From: CAZCEC01 sp964497615
GTDB taxonomy: Bacteria > Chloroflexota > Anaerolineae > Anaerolineales > UBA6663
Length of the DNA stretch: 64,000 bases
NCBI GenBank assembly: GCA_964497615.1
Contig: CAZCEC010000018.1
Location: 39,519 to 103,518 of the forward strand
Reading direction: 5' to 3'
A program made the translations under genes and the position numbers. Positions within the stretch are counted from its first letter, which is position 1. Each line of letters begins with the position of its first letter. Under the pieces are notes generated by a model. That model saw only the letters and a list, made by a program, of their open reading frames with translations, was not told where the DNA came from and did no database searches. Shown here one piece after another: positions 25,126 through 33,468 of this stretch.

Positions 25126-26151
25126 ATGACGGATGTCCTGCTGGAGATCAAGGATCTGAAGGTGTCGTTCCCGCTAGACGAGGGGCACGTGCAGGCGGTG
25201 GCGGGCGCCAGCCTGACTATCCGGCGCGGGGAGGTGCTGGGGGTGGTGGGCGAAAGCGGCTGCGGCAAGACGGTGACGGCACAGTCGGTGCTGCGCATCA
25301 TCCCGTCGCCGGGGCGCATCGATGGCGGGCAAATCCTGTTCCGCCCGCCGGGCGGCGACGGGGCGCAGAGCGGGGGCGTGATCGACCTGGCGGCGCTGCG
25401 CCCGACCGGGCCGCAGATCCGCGCGATCCGCGGCAAGGACATCGCGATGATCTTCCAGGAGCCGATGAGCTCCTTTTCGCCGGTGCACACGATCGGCAAC
25501 CAGATCATGGAGGCGATTCTGCTGCACCAGCGCGTGAGCCAGAGCGAGGCGCGGGCGCAAGCGGTGGAATTGCTGCGGACGGTGGGCATCCCGCTGGCGG
25601 AGGAGCGCATTGACGCCTACCCGCACCAATTCTCAGGCGGGATGCGGCAGCGGGCGATGATTGCCATGGCGCTGTCGTGCCGCCCGGCGCTGCTGATTGC
25701 GGACGAGCCGACGACGGCGCTGGACGTAACGATCCAGGCGCAGATCCTGAACCTGATGCGCGACCTGCGGCAGCGCCTCGGCATGGCGGTGATGTTTATC
25801 ACCCACAATTTGGGGGTGATCGCGCAGATTGCCGACTCGGTGGCGATCATGTACCTGGGCCGGGTGGTGGAATATGGGCCGGTGCGCGAGATCCTGCGCA
25901 ACCCCAAGCATCCATACACGAGGAATTTGCTGCAGGCGGTGCCGCGGCTGGGCAAGACGGCGCGGCAGCGGCTGACGGCGATCGAGGGCAATGTGCCCAG
26001 CCCGTTTGCGCGCGTGCCGGGCTGCCCGTTCCACCCGCGCTGCCAGGAGGCGATGGCCGGGCGGTGCGAGGTAGAGGTGCCGGCGTTGACGCAGATAAGC
26101 GCCGACCACACGGTGCGCTGCCTGCTGTACGAAACGGAGCGCGTGGCATGA
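25126..26151 (+). CDS. ABC importer ATP-binding protein, DppD/OppD type
   Basis: A 341-residue ATPase. Walker A is GESGCGKTV, the Q-loop is MIFQEPM, the signature is FSGGMRQR, Walker B is LLIADEPTTALD and the switch His is in FITHNLG. A C-terminal oligopeptide-transporter domain has the cysteine pattern CPFHPRCQEAMAGRC, which in relatives can hold an iron-sulfur cluster. It starts at ATG 25126, 14 bases after the permease gene. Its stop overlaps the start of the second ATPase as ATGA. Confidence 0.92.
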   Translation: MTDVLLEIKDLKVSFPLDEGHVQAVAGASLTIRRGEVLGVVGESGCGKTVTAQSVLRIIPSPGRIDGGQILFRPPGGDGAQSGGVIDLAALRPTGPQIRAIRGKDIAMIFQEPMSSFSPVHTIGNQIMEAILLHQRVSQSEARAQAVELLRTVGIPLAEERIDAYPHQFSGGMRQRAMIAMALSCRPALLIADEPTTALDVTIQAQILNLMRDLRQRLGMAVMFITHNLGVIAQIADSVAIMYLGRVVEYGPVREILRNPKHPYTRNLLQAVPRLGKTARQRLTAIEGNVPSPFARVPGCPFHPRCQEAMAGRCEVEVPALTQISADHTVRCLLYETERVA

Positions 26152-27250
26152 CGGCGCCCACGGTCCCCCCGCCGGGCGAGGCGGTCACCCAGGCCCCGAA
26201 CGGGCAGCGGCGCCGGCTGCTGGAGGTGCGCAACCTGCGCAAGCACTTCCCGCTGCGGCGCGGACTGATGCAGCGCGGCACTGGTTCGGTGAAGGCCGTG
26301 GACGATCTGAGCTTTCACATCTTCCAGGGCGAAACGCTGGGGCTGGTGGGCGAAAGCGGCTCCGGCAAAACGACGGCGGGGCGCGTGATTCTGCGCGCCA
26401 TCGAGCCAAGCGCGGGCGAAATCCGCTTTCACCTGGCGGAAGGCGAAGTGAGGGACCTGGCCAGCCTGCCGGGGGCGGAACTGCGCCAAATGCGGCGGCA
26501 CCTGCAGATGATTTTCCAGGACCCGTATTCGTCGCTGAACCCGCGCATGACGGTGCGCGACATCATCGCCGAGCCGCTGGTGGCGAGCGGCCTGGCGCGC
26601 GGGGCGGAGGTGGACGAGCGCGTGCGCGAGGTGGCGGGCCGCTGCCAGTTGAACCTGGAGCATCTGCGGCGCTACCCGCACGCGTTCAGCGGCGGCCAAC
26701 GGCAGCGCATCGGCATTGCCCGCGCCCTGGTGGTGCAGCCGCAGTTCATCGTGTGCGACGAGCCGGTGTCGGCGCTGGATGTCTCTATTCAGGCGCAGAT
26801 TCTGAACCTGTTGATGGACCTGCAGCGCGAGATGGGGCTGGCCTACCTGTTCATCGCTCACGACTTGAGCGTGGTGGAGCATGTGAGCGACCGGGTGGCG
26901 GTGATGTACCTGGGGCGGCTGGTGGAACTGGCGCCCACCCAGGAGTTGTTCTCCCGGCCGCTGCACCCTTATACCGCGGCGCTAATGTCGGCCATTCCGG
27001 CCCTGGACCCCGACGAGGTGATGAAACCCGTCATCCTGGAGGGCGAGATTCCCAGCCCGGCCAACCCGCCGCCAGGGTGCCATTTTCACACCCGCTGCCC
27101 CTTCGTCCAAGATAAGTGCAAGACCGACGTGCCCGNNNNNNNNNNGCCTGGAAGGAATACCAACCGGGCCGGTTTGCGGCCTGCCACTTCGCTGATGAGC
27201 TGCAACTGGAAGGCGCGCTCAAGAGCGGCGCGGCCAGCGGCACGCAGTAA
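26148..27250 (+). CDS. ABC importer ATP-binding protein, DppF/OppF type (interrupted by an assembly gap)
   Basis: The second ATPase of the importer. Walker A GESGSGKTT, Q-loop MIFQDPYSS, signature FSGGQRQR, Walker B FIVCDEPVSALD and switch FIAHDLS are present, then a cysteine-rich C-terminal domain (CHFHTRCPFVQDKC). Ten Ns at 27136-27145 interrupt it. Beyond them the reading frame that makes sense is shifted: it reads FAACHFADELQLEGALKSG and stops at TAA 27248-27250. The true gap is therefore not ten bases, and the apparent fusion with the downstream phosphodiesterase in the other frame is false. ATGA overlap with the preceding gene sets the start. Confidence 0.88.
27136..27145. other. Assembly gap (ten Ns)
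   Basis: Ten consecutive Ns inside the coding region of the second ATPase. The frames on either side do not join when the gap is counted as ten bases, so the number is a placeholder, not a measured length. Confidence 0.98.
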
Positions 27251-27320
27251 CCACCCCGCCGGCCAGCGGCCGGCCCAAGCGAACCGATCTCACCCCATCG
27301 AAAGAAGAGGCTCAACCACC

Positions 27321-28106
27321 ATGACGGCAAACCCCTGGCGCCGATCCGCGCGCCCCATGTCTATTGCTCACCGCGGCGATTCGATCCGCTTTCCCGAGAA
27401 CACGCGGCTGGCCTACGAGAAGGCCATCGCGCAGGGCGTGGAGATGATCGAGTGCGACGTGCATCTGACGCGCGACGGCGTGCTGGTGATGATGCACGAC
27501 TCGACGCTGGACCGGACGACGAGCGGCAGCGGCCCGGTGAAGGACGCGACCCTGGCCGAGATTCAGGCGCTGGACGTGGGGAGCAAGTTTAGCCCGGAGT
27601 TCGCGGGGCTGCGGGCGCCGACCACCGAGGAGACCCTGCTGCTCTTCAAGGAGGCTGGCATTTTGGGGTGCTTCGAGGTGAAGGGCCGGACGGACGAGGA
27701 CTCAAAGGCCATCGCCGTCGCGCTGGTCGAGTTGTTCGTCAAACACGATGCGCTGGGCTATGCGCTGATGAGCTCGTATTGGCATCCGGCGATGGCTCTG
27801 GCTAAGGCGCGCGTCCCGGAGTTGGTGCTGGCCCCGGAGCGTCTGCCCGACGACGCCCCGGCCGACCCGCCGGAGGCGGTGCGCCAGGCCCAGGCTCTGG
27901 GCGCCAACATCCTCCAGCACGAGTATAAGGTGACCACGCCCGAGGTGATCCAGGTGCTGCACGGCAACGATATTGCCGTGTGGGCCTGGACGACCAATAC
28001 CGAAGAGAGCCTGGTGGAGGCGCTGGAGAAGGGCGCCGACGCGCTGATGAGCGACGACGTGGAAAAGATGTTGGCCGTCATCAATCGGCTGCGGCCGGCT
28101 GCCTGA
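27321..28106 (+). CDS. Glycerophosphodiester phosphodiesterase (GDPD) family protein
   Basis: A 261-residue GDPD TIM barrel. The catalytic pair is His in SIAHRGDS and His in VMMHDSTLDRTT, with metal ligands in ENTRLAYEKA and MIECDVHLT. Such enzymes cut glycerophosphodiesters to sn-glycerol-3-phosphate and an alcohol. There is no signal peptide, so it should act on imported substrate in the cytoplasm. It lies between the importer and the glycerol kinase and oxidoreductase genes, so released glycerol phosphate can be oxidised by the FAD enzymes downstream. The ATG at 27321 has AAGAGG about ten bases upstream. Confidence 0.88.
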   Translation: MTANPWRRSARPMSIAHRGDSIRFPENTRLAYEKAIAQGVEMIECDVHLTRDGVLVMMHDSTLDRTTSGSGPVKDATLAEIQALDVGSKFSPEFAGLRAPTTEETLLLFKEAGILGCFEVKGRTDEDSKAIAVALVELFVKHDALGYALMSSYWHPAMALAKARVPELVLAPERLPDDAPADPPEAVRQAQALGANILQHEYKVTTPEVIQVLHGNDIAVWAWTTNTEESLVEALEKGADALMSDDVEKMLAVINRLRPAA

Positions 28107-28116
28107 CGCGGGGACC

Positions 28117-29295
28117 ATGCGCATTACGTCGGTTAGGGTCTACAAGGTCAATCTGCCGCTGGTGGCGGGCTACCACTGGGCGCCGGGCGTGTACTATGGC
28201 GCCACGAAGGGCCTGATCGAGATCGAGACCGACGCCGGTCTGACGGGCTGGGGCGAGGCGGCCACCCCGGAGTTGGCCGACGTGGTGATGGCCGCGCTGG
28301 CTCCTCGCCTGGTGGGCGCGGACCCGCTCGACCTGGAGGACTGCCAGCGGCGCGTGCTGCCGGAAATCCGCACCCTGCAAAACACGCATGATGACAGCCT
28401 GGTGCGGGCCTTTGGCGGGGCGGAGATCGCGCTGTGGGACCTGAAGGGCCGCGCCCTCAACCTGCCCATCTACAGCCTGCTGGGGGGCGCGGCGCGGCGC
28501 ACGCTGGGCGTCTCGGAATACTTTGCCCTGCGGGTGCCGGGGCCCAACGAGCCGGGCGAGGCCACCCCGCTGGAGGTGGCCCGCTACTGCGCCCGCATGC
28601 AGGAGACTCATGGCTCGATGCTGTTCGAGGGCAAGGTGGGCGTGCTGGACCTGGACGACGAGGTGGCGATGGTGCGCGAAATCCGAGCCGCCATCGGCCC
28701 GGAGGCCACGCTGCGGCTGGATGCCAACATGGCCTGGCCGCTGAACACGGCGCGCGAGGCGCTGCGGCGGCTGGCTCCGTATGATATCGCGAACATTGAA
28801 GACCCCGTCGGCAGCTTCTTCGACATGGCCAAGCTGCGCCAGCACAGCCCGATCCCGTTCTCCAGCCACGTGCCCGATCTGCGGCTGGCGGTGCAGTTGG
28901 GCGTGCCGGATACGTTCGTGCTGAACGTCTCGCGGCTGGGCGGCCTGCGCGAGACGCTGAAGTTCATCGGCGCCTGCGAGGTGATGGGGGTGGGGTTCTG
29001 GTTCTACAGCGGCGAGACGGCGGTGGGGACGGCGGCCTACATGCAGTTGGCGGCGGCCGTGCCGTACCTGGACCAGCCGGGCCAAAGCCTGCTGCGCTGG
29101 TACGCGGACGATGTGGTGACGCCGCTGTTCGAGCCGCGCAACAACCGCCTGCCTATCCCCGATGGGCCAGGGCTGGGGATCACGGTTGACCGCGCCGCGC
29201 TGGAGCGCTGCCAGAAGCGCTTCGAAGCCGAAGGGCCGATGGTCCAACTGGGCAATCTGGACGACGCCCACTACCGGCGCTTGCGGCGGCAGTGA
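28117..29295 (+). CDS. Enolase-superfamily (mandelate racemase/muconate lactonizing type) protein, sugar-acid dehydratase-like
   Basis: A 392-residue protein with the N-terminal capping domain and the barrel. Metal ligands are seen in LRLDANMAW (Asp) and ANIEDPVG (Glu), with SSHVPDL at the third position. The second-strand segment FEGKVG holds a candidate base Lys. The opposite side, where glucarate-dehydratase-like enzymes usually have a catalytic His, reads FWFYSGETAVGT, with Tyr where His is expected. Family members dehydrate or epimerise aldonic and aldaric acids to 2-keto-3-deoxy acids. With the DapA-family protein of the left arm it could form a dehydratase and lyase pair. The substrate is open. 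Confidence 0.83.
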   Translation: MRITSVRVYKVNLPLVAGYHWAPGVYYGATKGLIEIETDAGLTGWGEAATPELADVVMAALAPRLVGADPLDLEDCQRRVLPEIRTLQNTHDDSLVRAFGGAEIALWDLKGRALNLPIYSLLGGAARRTLGVSEYFALRVPGPNEPGEATPLEVARYCARMQETHGSMLFEGKVGVLDLDDEVAMVREIRAAIGPEATLRLDANMAWPLNTAREALRRLAPYDIANIEDPVGSFFDMAKLRQHSPIPFSSHVPDLRLAVQLGVPDTFVLNVSRLGGLRETLKFIGACEVMGVGFWFYSGETAVGTAAYMQLAAAVPYLDQPGQSLLRWYADDVVTPLFEPRNNRLPIPDGPGLGITVDRAALERCQKRFEAEGPMVQLGNLDDAHYRRLRRQ

Positions 29296-29328
29296 GGGGC
29301 AGACCGGCCAACGGCGGCCGGGCCGCGC

Positions 29329-30804
29329 ATGGGCTACTTGCTGGGGATTGACCAGGGCACCACCCAGACCACCGCCGTGGTGGTGGACGACCAGGGCCGG
29401 GTCGTGGCGCAGCGTTCGGCGCAGGTGCCCATTTGCTTCCCGCAGGCGGGCTGGGTGGAGCAGGACCCGTGGGACCTCCTGCGGACCGTGCGTGAGACCG
29501 TGGCGCCCCTGCTGGAAGATTACCCCATTGCCGCGGCAGGCTTTGATAACCAGGGCGAGACTTTTCTGCTGTGGGAGCGGGCCACGGGCCAGCCGGTGAC
29601 GCCCGCCATCGTCTGGCAGGACAAGCGCGGGCAGGCGGTGTGCGAGGCGCTGCGCGACCGGGCCGCGCCCGACTGGCTGCGCGCCAAGACTGGTCTTGTG
29701 CTGGACACCTATTTCACGGCGCCCAAGCTGCGGCAGGTGCTGGAGAGCGACCCGGCCCTGCGCGCCAGGGCGGAGGCGGGCGATCTGTGCTTCGGCACCA
29801 CCGACACCTGGGTGCTGTGGCACCTGACGCACGGGCAATTACACGTCACCGATCCCTCCACCGCCTGCCGCACCCTGCTCTACGACATTCAGCGGCTGGA
29901 CTGGGACGATGAACTGCTGTCGCTGTTCGGCGTGCCGCGCGCCATGCTGCCGAGGGTGCTCCCCTCAGCCGGGTATGCGGGCGACCTGGACTTTGGGCTG
30001 GACCGGCCCGCGACCCTGCACGCGCTGGTGGTGGACCAGCAGGCCGCGCTCTTTGGGCAGGCGTGCTTTGAGCCGGGGGAGGTGAAGTGCACCTTCGGCA
30101 CGGGGAGCTTCCTGTTGATGAACACCGGCCCGCAGCCGCAGACCTCGCGGCACGGCCTGCTCACCACGGTTGCGTGGCAGTCGAGGGGAGAGGCGGCCTA
30201 CGCGCTGGAGGGCGGCATCTACGTGACGGGTGCGGCGGTGCAGTGGCTGGCTGAGGGCCTGGGCCTGCTGCCGGACGTGGCCGCCAGCGCCGAGGCCGCG
30301 GCGGAGGCCGCTGATACGGGCGTGGTGTTCGTCCCGGCGCTGGCGGGGCTGGCCGCGCCGCACTGGCGCCCGGAGGCGGCGGGTGCGTTCTTCGGCCTGA
30401 GGCGCGGCACGACGCCGGCCGACCTGGCGCGGGCCGTGCTGGACGGGATCGCGTGCCGGGTGGTGGAGGTGGTGCAGGCGATGCAGCAGGACGCGGGGCG
30501 CTTCCCCACGCAACTGAAGGTGGACGGGGGACCAACGGGCAACGCGTACTTGATGCAGCGGCTGGCCGATCTACTGGGGCTGGAGGTGCTGGTGGCCGAG
30601 GCGCGCGAAGCGACGGCCCTGGGGGCGGCGCACCTGGCGGGCGTCTCGGGGCTGGGGCTGGGGCTGGATGAATTGAGGGCGCGCTGGCGCGCGGCGGCGA
30701 CATACCGCCCCCGGCTGACGGCGGCCGCGCGCGAGGCGGTGATGGACCGCTGGCGGCGCGCCATCAGGGCCGTTATTGGGTTTCATTCGGACGTTTCCTC
30801 ATGA
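29329..30804 (+). CDS. glpK: Glycerol kinase-like FGGY kinase
   Basis: A 491-residue FGGY kinase of the glycerol kinase branch. IDQGTTQTTAVV is the phosphate-binding start, IVWQDKRG holds the catalytic Asp region, VVDQQAALFGQ and CTFGTGSFLLMNTG are strongly GlpK-like, and KVDGGPTGNAYLMQ is the C-terminal ATP site. It phosphorylates glycerol or a close polyol to the 3-phosphate. It ends in an ATGA overlap with the GlpA-like gene, so kinase and dehydrogenase are made together. Several small differences from classical GlpK mean another polyol cannot be excluded. Confidence 0.85.
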   Translation: MGYLLGIDQGTTQTTAVVVDDQGRVVAQRSAQVPICFPQAGWVEQDPWDLLRTVRETVAPLLEDYPIAAAGFDNQGETFLLWERATGQPVTPAIVWQDKRGQAVCEALRDRAAPDWLRAKTGLVLDTYFTAPKLRQVLESDPALRARAEAGDLCFGTTDTWVLWHLTHGQLHVTDPSTACRTLLYDIQRLDWDDELLSLFGVPRAMLPRVLPSAGYAGDLDFGLDRPATLHALVVDQQAALFGQACFEPGEVKCTFGTGSFLLMNTGPQPQTSRHGLLTTVAWQSRGEAAYALEGGIYVTGAAVQWLAEGLGLLPDVAASAEAAAEAADTGVVFVPALAGLAAPHWRPEAAGAFFGLRRGTTPADLARAVLDGIACRVVEVVQAMQQDAGRFPTQLKVDGGPTGNAYLMQRLADLLGLEVLVAEAREATALGAAHLAGVSGLGLGLDELRARWRAAATYRPRLTAAAREAVMDRWRRAIRAVIGFHSDVSS

Positions 30805-32228
30805 CAACCGACATACCTGAATATGACGTGGCGGTGATTGGGGCGGGCGTGGTGGGCAGCGCCATCGCCCGCGACCTGGCGCAGTACGACCTGCGCGTGG
30901 CGCTGCTGGAGGCCGGGCCGGATGTGGGGGTGGGCACCTCCAAGGCCAACACTGCCATCTGGCACACGGGTTACGACGCCGTGCCCGGCAGCCTGGAGGC
31001 CAGGCTGCTGCGGCGCGGCTACGAGCGGCTGGCTGAGTTCATGCCGAGGGCGGGGGTGCCGTTTGAAATGCTGGGCGGGCTGCTGATCGCCTGGAACGAG
31101 GACCAGCGCGCGGCCCTGCCCAAGCTGCTGGACAAGGCCCTGGCGAACGGCGAGGCCAATGCGCATCTGGTCACTGCCGACGAGGTCTATCAGCGCGAGC
31201 CGAACCTGGGCCCCGGCGCGCTGGGCGGGCTGTTCGTGCCGGAGGAAGGCATCCTGTGCACCTTCACCCTGCCGTTGGCCTTCGCGACGCAGGCCGTGGT
31301 GAACGGGGCGGCGCTGCGGCTAGACTTCCCGGTGCGTGAGATCGCGGGCGCCAACGGCCAGCACACGGTGAGCGGGCCGGGGGGAGCCGTGCGCTGCCGC
31401 TACCTGGTGAACGCGGCGGGCCTGCACGGCGACGAGATTGACCGGCTGCTGGGGCATGCGTTCTTCACTATCACGCCCCGGCGCGGGCAACTGATCGTCT
31501 ATGACAAGGCGGCGCGGCCGTTGGTGCGGCATGTGCTGCTGCCGGTGCCCACCGCCATCACCAAGGGGGTGCTCATCAGCCCGACGGTGTATGGCAACGT
31601 GCTGCTGGGGCCGACGGCCGAGGACCTGAAGGACAAGACGGACACGGCCAGCACCGCTGCCGGATTGGAGATGCTGCGGCAGAAGGGAGAGGCGATCCTG
31701 CCAGCGCTGCTACGGGAGGAGGTGACAGCCGTGTATGCGGGGCTGCGGCCGGCCACCGAGCACAGCGACTATCAAATCCGGCTGCACGCGGAGCAGCGCT
31801 ATGTGTGCGTGGGCGGCATCCGCTCCACGGGCGTGTCCGGGTCGCTGGGCATCGCGGAATATGTGGCCGGGCTGCTGGCGGAGGCCGGGCTGCCCCTCAC
31901 GCCTAAGGCCGAGTTCAAGCCGGTGCGGATGCCCAACATCGGCGAGGCGGCCCTGCGGCCATACCAGTCTGCCGCGCACATCGCGCAGAACCCGGACTAT
32001 GGCCGGATGGTATGCCACTGCGAGCACGTGTCGCTGGGCGAGCTGGCGGACGCGACGCGGTCGCCGGTGCCGGCCCGCACGCTGGATGGGATGCGCCGCC
32101 GGACGCGGGCCATGCAGGGCCGGTGCCAGGGTTTCAACTGCCAGGCGGCTGTGGCGGCGCTGCTGGCGCAGGCCACCGGGCAGCCGCCGGAACAATTGCT
32201 GGGGCTGGAGGCCGCGCATGGCCGCTGA
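30801..32228 (+). CDS. FAD-dependent glycerol-3-phosphate dehydrogenase subunit A-like protein with BFD-type [2Fe-2S] domain
   Basis: A 475-residue protein. The N-terminal half is a DAO-type FAD domain (VAVIGAGVVGSAIARDLA, then GTSKANTAIWHTGYD), followed by a substrate domain with PRRGQLIVYD. The last 80 residues are a BFD-like iron-sulfur domain with CHC, then GRCQGFNC, four cysteines suited to a [2Fe-2S] cluster. This layout matches anaerobic GlpA and the related Firmicutes enzymes. It should oxidise glycerol-3-phosphate to dihydroxyacetone phosphate and pass electrons through the partner flavoprotein, whose gene overlaps its end by 11 bases. Confidence 0.87.
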   Translation: MTTDIPEYDVAVIGAGVVGSAIARDLAQYDLRVALLEAGPDVGVGTSKANTAIWHTGYDAVPGSLEARLLRRGYERLAEFMPRAGVPFEMLGGLLIAWNEDQRAALPKLLDKALANGEANAHLVTADEVYQREPNLGPGALGGLFVPEEGILCTFTLPLAFATQAVVNGAALRLDFPVREIAGANGQHTVSGPGGAVRCRYLVNAAGLHGDEIDRLLGHAFFTITPRRGQLIVYDKAARPLVRHVLLPVPTAITKGVLISPTVYGNVLLGPTAEDLKDKTDTASTAAGLEMLRQKGEAILPALLREEVTAVYAGLRPATEHSDYQIRLHAEQRYVCVGGIRSTGVSGSLGIAEYVAGLLAEAGLPLTPKAEFKPVRMPNIGEAALRPYQSAAHIAQNPDYGRMVCHCEHVSLGELADATRSPVPARTLDGMRRRTRAMQGRCQGFNCQAAVAALLAQATGQPPEQLLGLEAAHGR

Positions 32229-33462
32229 TACGGTGGATGTACTCATCATCGGCGCGGGGCCGGCGGGGCTGGCGGCGGCGGCGGAACTGCGGCGGCTGGG
32301 GACGCCAAAGGTGCTGATGGTGGACCGGGAGGCCGTGGCAGGCGGGGTGCCGCGGTTGTGCCATCACCCAGGGTTCGGGATGTATGACCTGCGGCGTTTT
32401 TACTCCGGGCCAACGTATGCCCGGCACTACGTGAGGCAGGCCGAGAAGGCGGGCGCCCTCTTCTGGCCGGAGACGACCATCACCGGCTGGGCGGGGCCGA
32501 CTAGCGCGCAGTTCACCAGTCCGCGCGGGTTAGGGCAGATCGAGGCGCGGGCGGTGCTGCTGGCGACGGGCTGCCGCGAGCGGCCACGGGCGGCGCGGCT
32601 GGTGCCGGGGAGCCGGCCGGCGGGGGTGTTCACCACCGGCTCGCTCCAGCGCTACCTATACGAGCAGCGCCTGCCCGTGGGGCGGCGGGCCGTCATCGTC
32701 GGGGCCGAGATCGTGAGCCTGTCGGCGTTTATGAGCCTGGGGCATGCGCGGGTGCCGGTGGCCCGCATGGTGACGGAGTTGCCCGGCCACCAGATCACGT
32801 TCCCGTATGTGGCGATGAAGGTGTGGCTGATGGACATCCTGCGGCCCACGCCCATCACGCCGGAGGTGCGCGTGACGCGCCTCTACGGGCAGCGGCGGGT
32901 GGAGGGTGTGGAGTTGACGCACCTGACGAGCGGGCAGGTGGAGCAGGTGGAATGCGACACGGTGGTGTTCACCGGCGACTGGATGCCGGAGCAAGAACTG
33001 GCGCGGACGGGCGGGCTGGCGCTGCACGAGGGGTCGCACGGGCCGCGGGTGGACAGCGCTTTTCGGTCGACGCGGCCGGGCGTGTTCGCGGCGGGGAACG
33101 TGGTGCGCGGCGCGGAGACGGCCGACGTGAGCGCGCTGGAGGGCCGCGCTGCCGCCAGCCATATCGCGCGCTACCTGGAAGGGAGCGCTTGGCCGAGGGC
33201 CAGCCTGCCCATTGAGGTCGAGCCGCCGCTGGAGTGGATCTTCCCGAACGCGCTGGCGCCCGAAACGAGGGCGGGAGACTTCAAATTCCGCGTGCGGCGC
33301 TTTTGCCGGAACGCCAGCGTGGCTATCTACCAGGGCGAACGCCGGCTGCACGTGCAGCCGGTGGGCAGCGTACGGCCCAACTGGTCGGCGCGGCTGGACG
33401 CGGGGTGGGCGCGGGAGGCGGCGCTAGACGGGGAGCCGCTGCGCGCGACGCTGAGCGATTGA
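32218..33462 (+). CDS. NAD(P)/FAD-dependent oxidoreductase, electron-transfer partner of the GlpA-like subunit
   Basis: A 414-residue pyridine-nucleotide-disulphide-type flavoprotein. VLIIGAGPAGLAAAAEL binds FAD, GGVPRLCHHPGFGMYDLR is typical of the partner protein found beside GlpA-like genes, VGAEIVSLSAF is the second Rossmann site and GVFAAGNVVRGAET closes the FAD domain. The start at ATG 32218 lies inside the end of the previous gene. In other bacteria a third small DUF1667 protein with conserved cysteines completes the set; here the gene is followed at once by a convergent gene and the third member is missing. Confidence 0.82.
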   Translation: MAADTVDVLIIGAGPAGLAAAAELRRLGTPKVLMVDREAVAGGVPRLCHHPGFGMYDLRRFYSGPTYARHYVRQAEKAGALFWPETTITGWAGPTSAQFTSPRGLGQIEARAVLLATGCRERPRAARLVPGSRPAGVFTTGSLQRYLYEQRLPVGRRAVIVGAEIVSLSAFMSLGHARVPVARMVTELPGHQITFPYVAMKVWLMDILRPTPITPEVRVTRLYGQRRVEGVELTHLTSGQVEQVECDTVVFTGDWMPEQELARTGGLALHEGSHGPRVDSAFRSTRPGVFAAGNVVRGAETADVSALEGRAAASHIARYLEGSAWPRASLPIEVEPPLEWIFPNALAPETRAGDFKFRVRRFCRNASVAIYQGERRLHVQPVGSVRPNWSARLDAGWAREAALDGEPLRATLSD

Positions 33463-33468
33463 TCCGGT

